From Rhodospirillales bacterium (GTDB lineage: Bacteria; Pseudomonadota; Alphaproteobacteria; Acetobacterales; Acetobacteraceae): DNA of 7,848 nt. The number at the start of each line of letters is the position of its first letter. Positions within the stretch are counted from its first letter, which is position 1. Below are positions 1 through 6,324 of this stretch, one piece after another. The notes beneath the pieces were generated by a model. That model was given only the letters and a program-made list of their open reading frames with translations, did not search any database and had not been told where the DNA came from. Location of the stretch: positions 1 through 7,848 of the forward strand of contig JAGXAV010000083.1 of NCBI GenBank assembly GCA_018971455.1, read 5' to 3'. The position numbers and the translations under genes were made by a program.

Positions 1-5
1 CGGGC

Positions 6-623
6 GTGACCGGCCGGCCAGTGCTGGCGCGACGGGCGCTGTTGGCGCTGGCGGCGCTGCCGCTGCTGGCGGCGGCCGATGGCGGGCCGGCGGCGCCGAT
101 CGCCGTGTTCGGGGCGGCGCTGATCGGGGTGATGAAGGCCGGCCGGGCGACGCCGTTCGCCACGCGCGCGCAGAGCCTGCTGCCCGCCGTGCAGGGCGCC
201 TTCGATCTGCCGCTCATCCTGCAGAACTCGGTCGGTCTCGGCTGGAGCGGCATGCCCGCGGCGCAGCAGGCGGATCTGCTCGATGCGTTCACCCGCTTCA
301 CCGTCGCCACCTGGGTGGCCAATTTCGACAGTTTCGGCGGCGAGCGTTTCGTCGTGGCGCCGGAGACGGCGGCGATCGGCAAGGACCAGGTGGTGCATAC
401 CAGCCTGGTGCCGCCGCAGGGCGATCCGACGAAGCTTGACTACGTGATGCGCCAGCTCGCCCAGGGGTGGCGGGCGGTGGATATCCTGCTCGACGGCTCG
501 ATCAGCCGGGTGGCGGTGCAGCGGTCGGATTTCCGCGGCGTGCTGGCCGGGGGCGGGCCGGCGAAGCTCGCGGCCCTGCTGCGCGCCAAGGCCGCCGCCC
601 TGGAGGCCGGCGGCAAATCGTGA
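6..623 (+). CDS. hpnM: HpnM, hopanoid-associated MlaC/Ttg2D-like periplasmic protein
   Basis: The 205-residue product starts with a basic patch and a hydrophobic Ala/Leu stretch (about residues 9-24), read as a Sec signal peptide ending near LLAAADG. The mature part resembles the MlaC/Ttg2 toluene-tolerance family. Its central segment FTRFTVATWVANFDSF (residues about 95-110) and late VDILLDGSISRVAVQRSDF (about 159-177) match the family pattern ending in an Arg/Gln-x-x-Phe turn. MlaC proteins shuttle lipids across the periplasm; HpnM is the version found in hopanoid clusters, and its exact cargo is not established. The GTG start at 6 overlaps a TGA at 7-9 in another frame, which would fit an upstream gene ending there, but the start cannot be proved because only 5 bases precede it. 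The stop overlaps the hpnI start by 4 bp. Assignment to HpnM rather than a generic MlaC rests largely on the adjacent hpnIJK genes. Confidence 0.82.
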   Translation: MTGRPVLARRALLALAALPLLAAADGGPAAPIAVFGAALIGVMKAGRATPFATRAQSLLPAVQGAFDLPLILQNSVGLGWSGMPAAQQADLLDAFTRFTVATWVANFDSFGGERFVVAPETAAIGKDQVVHTSLVPPQGDPTKLDYVMRQLAQGWRAVDILLDGSISRVAVQRSDFRGVLAGGGPAKLAALLRAKAAALEAGGKS

Positions 624-1789
624 GCTGGCTTGCCGTGGTGCTGGCCGTGCTGACCGGCATCGGGCTGGCGCAGGCGGGGATCGGCGCGGCGCTGGTCTGG
701 CGCTTCGTCGCGCGCCGACCCGACCGGCCCCGCGGCGGAGAGGGCGTGGCGCGGCCGCCGCTGGCCATCCTCAAGCCGCTGCATGGCGACGAGCCGCTGC
801 TGGAGGAGGCGCTGGCGAGCCTGTGCGCGCAGGATTATCCGTCCTTCCAGATCGTCTTCGGCGTGCAGCGTCCCGACGATCCGGCGCTGGCGGTGGTGGC
901 GCGGCTGCGCGCGCGCTTCCCGGCCCGCGACATCGCCCTGGTGATCGACACCGCGACGCACGGGGCCAACCGCAAGATCGGCAATCTCATCAACATGCTG
1001 CCCTCCGCCCGCCATGAGCGGCTGGTGATCGCCGACAGCGACGTGCATGCGCCGCCCGGCTATCTCGACCGCATCGCCGCCGGGCTCGCCGCACCCGGGG
1101 TGGGCCTGGTCACCCTGCCCTATGCCGGCTGCGCGGCGAGCGCCACGCTGGCCGGCCGGCTGGGGGCAAGCGGCATCAGCCACGTGTTCCTGCCGGGCGC
1201 GCTGACGGCCCGCGCATTGGGGCGGCAGGACTGCCTGGGTGCCACCATGGCGCTGTCGCGCGCGACGCTGGCGCGCATCGGCGGGCTGGAGGCGCTGGCC
1301 GACCATCTGGCGGACGACCATCTGCTCGGCCTGCTGGTGGCCCGGCTCGGCCTGTCGGTGGCGCTGGGCGAGGCGCTGCCCACGACCACGGTGGCCGAGA
1401 CCGGATTCGCCGCGCTGCTGCGCCACGAGCTGCGCTGGGCCCGCACCATCCGCGCCCTGGAGCCGGCGGCCTTCGCGCTCTCGGTGCTGCAATATCCGCT
1501 GGCCTGGGCGGCGCTGGCGGTGGCGGCGGGCGGGGTGGCGCCGTGGAGCCTGGGGCTGTTTCTGGCCGCCTGGGCGTTGCGGGCGGCGGCGGCCGGAGCC
1601 GTTGACGCGGCCATCCGCGCCGCCCGGGCGGAAACAGGGCTTGCATCGGCGGCCAGTCTCTGGCTTCTCCCGCTGCGCGACCTCATATCGGTCGGCGTGC
1701 TGCTGGCCGCCTTTGCCGGCAGCCGCGTCGAATGGCGCGGCCAGATCCTGCACGCGACGCCGGCCAAACTGGGAACCACTCTGCCATGA
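620..1789 (+). CDS. hpnI: HpnI, hopanoid glycosyltransferase (ceramide-glucosyltransferase-like)
   Basis: This 389-residue membrane glycosyltransferase is expected to transfer N-acetylglucosamine from UDP-GlcNAc to bacteriohopanetetrol on the cytoplasmic face. It has an N-terminal membrane segment (about residues 2-27), then a GT-A core opening with PPLAILKPLHGDEP. An aspartate motif DSD lies at 139-141 (nucleotide-sugar/metal binding), and D232-D233 in LADDH is the likely catalytic-base region. HELRW at 269-273 corresponds to the (Q/R)xxRW motif of ceramide glucosyltransferases, with His in the first position. Two or three C-terminal membrane segments follow (about 284-303, 306-326 and near 345-370), then a VEWRG tail. 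The GTG at 620 was chosen because it overlaps the hpnM stop as GTGA, has GGAGG at 602-606 (13 nt away, rather far), and gives the usual family length. The frame is open upstream to 467, but that part is low-complexity Arg/Gly and is a shadow of hpnM. Transcribed with hpnM and hpnJ. Confidence 0.92.
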   Translation: MSWLAVVLAVLTGIGLAQAGIGAALVWRFVARRPDRPRGGEGVARPPLAILKPLHGDEPLLEEALASLCAQDYPSFQIVFGVQRPDDPALAVVARLRARFPARDIALVIDTATHGANRKIGNLINMLPSARHERLVIADSDVHAPPGYLDRIAAGLAAPGVGLVTLPYAGCAASATLAGRLGASGISHVFLPGALTARALGRQDCLGATMALSRATLARIGGLEALADHLADDHLLGLLVARLGLSVALGEALPTTTVAETGFAALLRHELRWARTIRALEPAAFALSVLQYPLAWAALAVAAGGVAPWSLGLFLAAWALRAAAAGAVDAAIRAARAETGLASAASLWLLPLRDLISVGVLLAAFAGSRVEWRGQILHATPAKLGTTLP

Positions 1790-3216
1790 TGAAGACGCTC
1801 TTTCTCCAGCCGCCTTCCTTCGACGGGTTCGACGGCGGCGCCGGATCGCGCTATCAGGCCCGGCGCGAGATCAAGAGCTTCTGGTTTCCCACCTGGCTCG
1901 CGCAGCCGGCCGCGCTGGTGGCGGGCAGCAAGCTGATCGACGCGCCGCCGGCGCGCACGACGCTGGCCACCGTCACCGCCGAGGCCTCGCGCCACGAGCT
2001 GTGCGTGATCCACACCTCCACGCCCTCCTTCGCGTCGGACGTGCGGGTGGCGCAGGCGATGAAGGATGCCAACCCGAATCTGATGATCGGCATGGTCGGC
2101 GCCAAGGTCGCCGTTCAGCCGCAGGAAAGCCTGCAGAAGGGCGCGCCGATCGATTTCGTCGCGCGCAACGAGTTCGATTTCACCATCAAGGAGATCGCCG
2201 AGGGGCGCGATCTGGCGGCGGTGGACGGCATCTCCTTCCGCAACCGCGAGGGCGCCATCGTCCACAACAAGGACCGCGCCATCCTCGAGGACATGGACCA
2301 GCTGCCCTTCGTGACGGAGGTCTACAAGCGCGACCTGCGCATCGAGGATTATTTCATCGGCTACCTCATGCACCCCTACCTCTCGCTCTACACCGGGCGG
2401 GGCTGCAAGAGCCGCTGCACCTTCTGCCTATGGCCGCAGACGGTGGGCGGGCACAATTACCGCGTGCGCAGCCCCGGCCACGTCGCCGAGGAAATCCGGC
2501 TGGCGCGGCAGTATTTTCCGCAGGTGCGGGAAATCTTTTTCGACGACGACACGTTCACCGACAACCTGCCGCGCGCCGAGGCGATCGCCCGCGAGCTGGG
2601 CAAGATGGGCGTCACCTGGTCGTGCAACGCCAAGGCGAATGTGCCGCGCGCGACATTGAAGGTGCTGCGCGACAACGGGCTGCGGCTGCTGCTGGTGGGG
2701 TACGAGAGCGGCAACCAGCAGATCCTGCACAACATCAAGAAGGGCATGCGCATCGAAGTGGCGCGCCAGTTCACCAAGGATTGCCACGAGCTCGGCATCA
2801 AGATCCACGGCACCTTCATCCTCGGCCTGCCCGGCGAGACGAAGGAGACCATCGAGGAGACGATCCGCTACGCGACGGAAATCAACCCGCACACCATGCA
2901 GGTTTCGCTGGCCGCGCCCTATCCCGGCACCTTCCTGCATCGGCAGGCGGTGGAGAATGGCTGGCTCGATGCCGAGAACGCCGAACTGATCGACGAGAAC
3001 GGCGTGCAGATCGCGCCGCTGCACTACCCGCACCTGTCGCATACGGAAATCTTTGATTCCGTGGAGACCTTCTACAAGCGCTTCTATTTCCGCGCGCCCA
3101 AGATCGCCGCCATCGTCGGCGAGATGGTGCGCAGCCCGCAGATGATGAAGCGCCGGTTGCGCGAGGGCGTGGAGTTCTTCCAGTTCCTGCGCGAACGGCA
3201 TCGGGACGCCGCCTGA
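1786..3216 (+). CDS. hpnJ: HpnJ, hopanoid-associated radical SAM protein
   Basis: This 476-residue B12-domain-type radical SAM protein has an N-terminal alpha/beta region (about 1-190) resembling cobalamin-binding domains, but I see no DxHxxG cobalamin ligand motif. The radical SAM core follows. Cysteines C207, C211 and C214 (CKSRCTFC) form the CxxxCxxC 4Fe-4S site. FFDDDTF (about 251-257), VGYESGNQQ with E307, and FILGLPGET (about 344-352) are typical core strands. In published work on hopanoid producers, HpnJ is needed to convert glucosaminyl-BHT into BHT cyclitol ether by contracting the sugar ring. Two adjacent ATG codons (1786, 1789) could start it. I chose 1786 because it overlaps the hpnI stop as ATGA, which fits translational coupling; no strong ribosome binding site is seen. 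The frame is open upstream to 1732, but that part lies inside hpnI. Length and motifs look complete. Confidence 0.93.
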   Translation: MMKTLFLQPPSFDGFDGGAGSRYQARREIKSFWFPTWLAQPAALVAGSKLIDAPPARTTLATVTAEASRHELCVIHTSTPSFASDVRVAQAMKDANPNLMIGMVGAKVAVQPQESLQKGAPIDFVARNEFDFTIKEIAEGRDLAAVDGISFRNREGAIVHNKDRAILEDMDQLPFVTEVYKRDLRIEDYFIGYLMHPYLSLYTGRGCKSRCTFCLWPQTVGGHNYRVRSPGHVAEEIRLARQYFPQVREIFFDDDTFTDNLPRAEAIARELGKMGVTWSCNAKANVPRATLKVLRDNGLRLLLVGYESGNQQILHNIKKGMRIEVARQFTKDCHELGIKIHGTFILGLPGETKETIEETIRYATEINPHTMQVSLAAPYPGTFLHRQAVENGWLDAENAELIDENGVQIAPLHYPHLSHTEIFDSVETFYKRFYFRAPKIAAIVGEMVRSPQMMKRRLREGVEFFQFLRERHRDAA

Positions 3217-3242
3217 GGCAAGGCCGGGGGCTTTGCCCGGCC
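3217..3242 (+). promoter_or_regulatory. Two overlapping, mutually exclusive hairpins between hpnJ and hpnK
   Basis: Immediately after the hpnJ stop, 3217-3223 (GGCAAGG) can pair with 3231-3237 (CTTTGCC, one G-U pair). Alternatively, 3222-3228 (GGCCGGG) can pair perfectly with 3236-3242 (CCCGGCC). Both stems are 7 bp with 7-nt loops and share bases, so only one can form at a time. There is no T run, so this is not a classical intrinsic terminator. It could be an RNA-stability element, an attenuator that lowers hpnK expression, or chance in GC-rich DNA. Confidence 0.3.
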
Positions 3243-3277
3243 CCGCCGAGGACGGCGCCCGCATCCTGCCTTCCCCG

Positions 3278-4111
3278 ATGACACCGCCCGTGCTGACCGC
3301 GGATGATTTCGGATTGTCCGAGGCGGTCAATGCAGGGATCGAGCGGGCGCATAGCGAGGGGGTGCTGAGCGCTGCGAGCCTGATGGTGGCCGGCGACGCG
3401 GCGGCAGATGCCGTGCGGCGGGCGCGGGCGATGCCGGGGCTGCGGGTCGGGCTGCATCTGGTGGTGATCGAGGGGCGGGCGGTGCTGCCGCCGGCGGAGA
3501 TTCCGGCGCTGGTCGATGAGCGCGGCTGGTTCTCGTCCGATCAGCTGGCGCTGGGGATTCGGTTCTGCCTCGCCTGGCGGCAGCTGGCGGCCGAGATCCG
3601 GGCCCAGTTCGCGGCGTTCGCAGCGACCGGGCTGGTGCTGGACCATGCCGATGCGCACAAGCACATGCACCTGCACCCGGTGGTCGGCGGGCTGATGCTG
3701 GCGATCGGCCGCGAGTTCGGCCTGCGCCATGTGCGCGTGCCGGCCGAGCCGCCGGAGGTGCTGGCGGCGTGCCGCACCCGGTTGGGGCTGGGGGCGCGGG
3801 CGCTGCATCTGTGGACGCGCCTGCTGCGCCACCAGGTGCGCCGCGCCGGCATGACGTGCAATGATGCGGTGTTCGGCCTGGCGTGGAGCGGGCATTTCAC
3901 CGAGGAGCGGTTGCGGCGGCTGATCCCCAACCTGCCGGACGGACTCAACGAGCTGTATTTTCATCCGGCGGCCGGGCGGGATGCGACCATTGCTGCCCTG
4001 ATGGCGGATTATGAGCACGAGGCGGAGCTTGCGGCGTTGCTGAGCCCGGCGGTGCGGGCGATGCTGGCGGCCCGGGGCGCCGGGGCAACGCGACAAGGAG
4101 ATCGGCCATGA
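3278..4111 (+). CDS. hpnK: HpnK, YdjC/ChbG-like hopanoid deacetylase
   Basis: This 277-residue cytoplasmic protein belongs to the YdjC/ChbG carbohydrate deacetylase family. It opens with the hallmark TADDFGLS (residues 7-14), in which D10 is an expected metal ligand. It continues with GLHL including H60, and with a histidine-rich segment HADAHKHMHLHP (123-134) that supplies further metal ligands and catalytic residues. In hopanoid producers HpnK removes the acetyl group from N-acetylglucosaminyl-BHT, making the glucosaminyl-BHT that HpnJ acts on. The ATG at 3278 was chosen because homologues begin a few residues before TADDFG. There is no clear ribosome binding site before it, and GTG at 3290 is a possible alternative. 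The frame runs back to a TTG at 3233, but those residues fall in the hairpin region and look non-coding. The gene follows a 61-bp gap after hpnJ, and its stop overlaps the next start as ATGA. Confidence 0.9.
   Translation: MTPPVLTADDFGLSEAVNAGIERAHSEGVLSAASLMVAGDAAADAVRRARAMPGLRVGLHLVVIEGRAVLPPAEIPALVDERGWFSSDQLALGIRFCLAWRQLAAEIRAQFAAFAATGLVLDHADAHKHMHLHPVVGGLMLAIGREFGLRHVRVPAEPPEVLAACRTRLGLGARALHLWTRLLRHQVRRAGMTCNDAVFGLAWSGHFTEERLRRLIPNLPDGLNELYFHPAAGRDATIAALMADYEHEAELAALLSPAVRAMLAARGAGATRQGDRP
4095..4100 (+). promoter_or_regulatory. Strong ribosome binding site for the CapA-like gene
   Basis: AAGGAG lies 7 nt before the ATG at 4108, inside the end of hpnK. It is the best Shine-Dalgarno sequence in the plus-strand operon and fixes the start of the downstream gene. 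Confidence 0.8.
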
Positions 4112-5415
4112 CTTTGCGCCTGGCGCTGACCGGCGACAGCATCATCGAGCGGCGCCTGCACACGCGCGACGATGCGATGTTGCGGCCGCTTTTCGATCTG
4201 ATCCGCGGGGCGGATATCTCCTTCACCAATCTTGAAGTGCTGCCCAATGATTTTCGGGGTGATCCGGCGCTGGAGAGCGGCGGGTCGCATTTCGGCGCGC
4301 CGGAATGGGTGCTGGATGAGCTGGTGGAGGCCGGTTTCGATCTGTTCGCCACGGCGACCAATCACAGCCTCGATTATGGAATCGCCGGCCTCAAGCATGC
4401 GCTTGCGGCGCTCGATCGGCGGCGCCTGAGCCATGCCGGAATGGGGCGCAACCTGGAGGATGCGCGGCGGCCGGCCTATCACCCGCATCCGCAGGGCACG
4501 GTGGCCCTGCTGTCCTGCACGGCGACCTTCGCCAAGGGGCAGGAGGCGAGCGCGCAGCGGCCGGATATGCGCGGCCGGCCGGGGGTCAATCCGCTGCGGC
4601 ATGACGTTGTTCATGAGGTGACCGCGGCACAGCTTGCCACCCTGCGCGAGGTGGCCGAACAGCTCGGCCTCGAGGCGCGGCGGGAGCAGATGGTGAAGCT
4701 CGGGTTCCGCTTTCCGCCTTCCGACCCGGCGATCCTGCCGTTCGGCGAGATGGAGTTTCGCGCCGCCGACAAGGTGGGCCTGCGCACCACGGCCCGGGCG
4801 AAGGACATGGACGGCATTGCGCGCTGGGTGCGCGAGGCGCGCGGATTGGCCGATATCGTGCTGGTCAGCGTCCATGCGCACGAGCAGGGCGAGGACAAGG
4901 AAGTGCCGGCGGAGTTCCTGCCGGTCTTCGCGCGCCGCATGGTCGACGAGGGGGCGGATCTGGTGGTGGGGCATGGGCCACATCTGCTGCGGGGGATGGA
5001 GTTTCACCGCGGCCGGCCGATCTTCTACAGCCTGGGCAATTTCATCGGGCAGAACGAGCTGGTCTCGCGCCTGCCGTCGGATTCCTACGAGCGTTTTCGC
5101 GCCGACCCGGAGGCGACGCCGGGTGCGGTCTATCGTACGCGCACGGATAATGACCGCCGGGGCTTTCCGTCCGATCGGCGGTTCTGGGAATCCCTCGTGC
5201 CGATCTGCACCTTTGCGGAGGGGAAGCTGGTGGAGATCGTGCTGCATCCGGTCAGCCTGGGCCTCGGCGAGGCGGCGCATCTGCGCGGCCGCCCACGTCT
5301 GGCGGCTGGCGCCGAGGCCGCGGCCATTCTCGCCCGTTTCGCGACCCTTTCCGCGCCGTTCGGCGCAGCACTTTCGCTCGATGGCGATGTGGCGCGGGTG
5401 CGGCTGCCGGCGTGA
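4108..5415 (+). CDS. CapA-family protein with metallophosphoesterase-like fold
   Basis: This 435-residue protein shows the ordered motifs of the CapA (poly-gamma-glutamate synthesis-type) family: TGDS at 8-11, NLE at 41-43, ATNHSLDYG at 83-91, VHAHEQG at 255-261, GHGPHLLRGME at 288-298 and FYSLGNFI at 306-313. D10, N41, N85, H86, H256, H258, H289 and H292 are plausible metal or active-site residues. The first strand begins at residue 3 with no signal peptide or membrane segment, so the protein is probably cytoplasmic. It is unlike membrane-anchored CapA/PgsA and somewhat longer than the ~300-380 residues of many relatives. Extra segments lie at about 142-215 and 320-360. Its start overlaps the hpnK stop and it has its own strong ribosome binding site, so it is co-expressed with the hopanoid head-group genes. 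No hopanoid function is known for this family, and the substrate is unknown. It may act on a hopanoid head group, or it may simply be an operon passenger. Confidence 0.85.
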   Translation: MTLRLALTGDSIIERRLHTRDDAMLRPLFDLIRGADISFTNLEVLPNDFRGDPALESGGSHFGAPEWVLDELVEAGFDLFATATNHSLDYGIAGLKHALAALDRRRLSHAGMGRNLEDARRPAYHPHPQGTVALLSCTATFAKGQEASAQRPDMRGRPGVNPLRHDVVHEVTAAQLATLREVAEQLGLEARREQMVKLGFRFPPSDPAILPFGEMEFRAADKVGLRTTARAKDMDGIARWVREARGLADIVLVSVHAHEQGEDKEVPAEFLPVFARRMVDEGADLVVGHGPHLLRGMEFHRGRPIFYSLGNFIGQNELVSRLPSDSYERFRADPEATPGAVYRTRTDNDRRGFPSDRRFWESLVPICTFAEGKLVEIVLHPVSLGLGEAAHLRGRPRLAAGAEAAAILARFATLSAPFGAALSLDGDVARVRLPA

Positions 5416-5480
5416 TATCGTCGTGCGCGGTGGCCTCGGCCGCGATACCGGACGCGTGCGGCCGGTGCCTTCGGAACCGC

Positions 5481-5506
5481 GGATGCGCCTCAGGAAAGGC
5501 GCATCC
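5481..5506. terminator. Bidirectional terminator-like hairpin between convergent operons
   Basis: GGATGCGCCT (5481-5490) and AGGCGCATCC (5497-5506) form a perfect 10-bp inverted repeat with a 6-nt loop. It lies 65 bp after the CapA-like stop on the plus strand and 4 bp beyond the enoyl-CoA hydratase stop on the minus strand. Neither side has a T tract, so it is not a textbook intrinsic terminator. Position and symmetry argue for transcript-end or mRNA-stabilising use in both directions. The rest of the 95-bp gap (5416-5480) shows only weaker GC-rich stems. Confidence 0.6.
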
Positions 5507-5510
5507 CGCC

Positions 5511-6311
5511 CTAGCTGCCGCGGAAGACGGCCGGGCGCTTTTCCATGAAGGCGTGCACGGCCTCGGCGTGATCGGCCGTGGTGTGGGCGAGCGCCTGCAT
5601 GCTGGCGGAGAGTTCCAGCAGCGGGGCGAGATCCATGGTGCGGCCGCGCATCATCAGCCGCTTGGTCATGCGCACCGCCTGCGGCGGGTTGGCGGCGATG
5701 CGGGCGGCGAGGGCGCGCGCGGCATCGAGCAATTCGCTGTCCGGCACCACGCGCGAGACGAGGCCGCAGGCGAGTGCCTCCCGTGCGTCGAGCGGGTCGC
5801 CGGTGAAGGCCATTTCGCATGCCTTGGAAAAGCCCACCAGCCGCGGCAGCAGCCAGGCGCCGCCATCGCCGGGAATGATGCCGATCTTGACGAAGCTTTC
5901 GGCGAAGCGGGCAGTTTCGGCGGCGATGCGGATATCGCACATGCAGGTGAGGTCGCAGCCGGCACCGATGGCCGGGCCGTTGACGGCGGCGATGACCGGC
6001 ACGTCGAGCCTCTCGAAGGCGAGTGGAATGCGCTGGATGCCGGCGGTGTAGTAGCGCACCGTCTCGCCCGGGTGGCTGGCGCGGGCTTCGAGCGAGTCCT
6101 GCATGCGGCGGATATCGCCGCCGGAAGAAAACGTGCTGCCGGCGCCGGTGAGGATGGCGCAGCGCACGCTGGCATCGGCGGACAGCCGTTCGAGGGCGGC
6201 CACCAGGGCGTCGACCATGGCGGGTTCGGAAATCGGGTTGCGCATTTCCGGGCGGTTGAGCGTGAGGGTGACGATGCCGCCATCCTGCGCGTAGAGAACC
6301 GGGTCTGACAT
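5511..6311 (-). CDS. Crotonase-family enoyl-CoA hydratase/isomerase
   Basis: This 266-residue cytoplasmic protein belongs to the crotonase superfamily. It shows LTLNRPEMRNPIS (residues 16-28), the CoA-binding/oxyanion segment SSGGDIRRM (62-70), and the second oxyanion segment NGPAIGAGCDL (111-121). IPGDGGAWLLPRLVG (146-160) follows, and the C-terminal helix ends AVHAFMEKRPAVFRGS. Hand alignment to rat mitochondrial enoyl-CoA hydratase puts D120 at the catalytic Glu144 position and F140 at the Glu164 position. The exact reaction (hydration, isomerisation or hydrolysis) is therefore uncertain. The ATG at 6311 has GGAGA (6317-6321) just upstream. It lies 13 bp after an acyl-CoA dehydrogenase gene on the same strand. 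The pair would perform successive dehydrogenation and hydration steps on an unidentified acyl-CoA, as in beta-oxidation. Confidence 0.9.
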   Translation of the reverse strand: MSDPVLYAQDGGIVTLTLNRPEMRNPISEPAMVDALVAALERLSADASVRCAILTGAGSTFSSGGDIRRMQDSLEARASHPGETVRYYTAGIQRIPLAFERLDVPVIAAVNGPAIGAGCDLTCMCDIRIAAETARFAESFVKIGIIPGDGGAWLLPRLVGFSKACEMAFTGDPLDAREALACGLVSRVVPDSELLDAARALAARIAANPPQAVRMTKRLMMRGRTMDLAPLLELSASMQALAHTTADHAEAVHAFMEKRPAVFRGS

Positions 6312-6316
6312 TGTAA

Positions 6317-6321
6317 TCTCC
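6317..6321 (-). promoter_or_regulatory. Ribosome binding site of the enoyl-CoA hydratase gene
   Basis: Read on the minus strand this is GGAGA, 5 nt before the ATG at 6311. It sits in the 13-bp gap after the acyl-CoA dehydrogenase stop and supports this start. Confidence 0.65.
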
Positions 6322-6324
6322 GTC

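Noticed and set aside
467..619. N-terminal extension of HpnI
   Set aside because: Overlaps hpnM, is low-complexity and extends beyond usual HpnI length; GTG at 620 has the GTGA overlap.
440..1753. 437-residue minus-strand open frame opposite hpnM/hpnI
   Set aside because: Rich in Arg, Gln and Gly with no recognisable fold; a mirror frame of GC-rich coding DNA opposite clearly real genes.
1120..2373. 417-residue minus-strand open frame opposite hpnI/hpnJ
   Set aside because: No domain recognisable; composition typical of an antisense shadow.
1239..3056. 605-residue plus-strand open frame across hpnI/hpnJ
   Set aside because: Arg/Ala/Pro-rich low-complexity translation in the wrong frame; hpnI and hpnJ motifs lie in other frames.
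2428..4096. Overlapping minus-strand open frames (2428-3330 and 2882-4096) opposite hpnJ/hpnK
   Set aside because: Translations are histidine/arginine-rich shadows of the opposite strand with no motifs.
3278..4111. Histidine cluster HADAHKHMHLHP in HpnK as a metal-storage or tag-like oddity
   Set aside because: It is the normal metal-binding and catalytic segment of YdjC/ChbG-type deacetylases.
5416..5480. Additional weak stems (such as 5426-5430 with 5440-5444)
   Set aside because: Short GC pairings expected by chance at this base composition; no promoter or small gene seen there.
4009..5940. 643-residue minus-strand open frame opposite hpnK and the CapA-like gene
   Set aside because: Despite its length it has Arg/His/Pro-rich composition and spans the intergenic hairpin and part of the hydratase gene on the same strand in another frame.
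5412..6308. 298-residue plus-strand open frame opposite the crotonase gene
   Set aside because: Gly/Ala/His-rich antisense shadow; the crotonase motifs on the minus strand are unambiguous.
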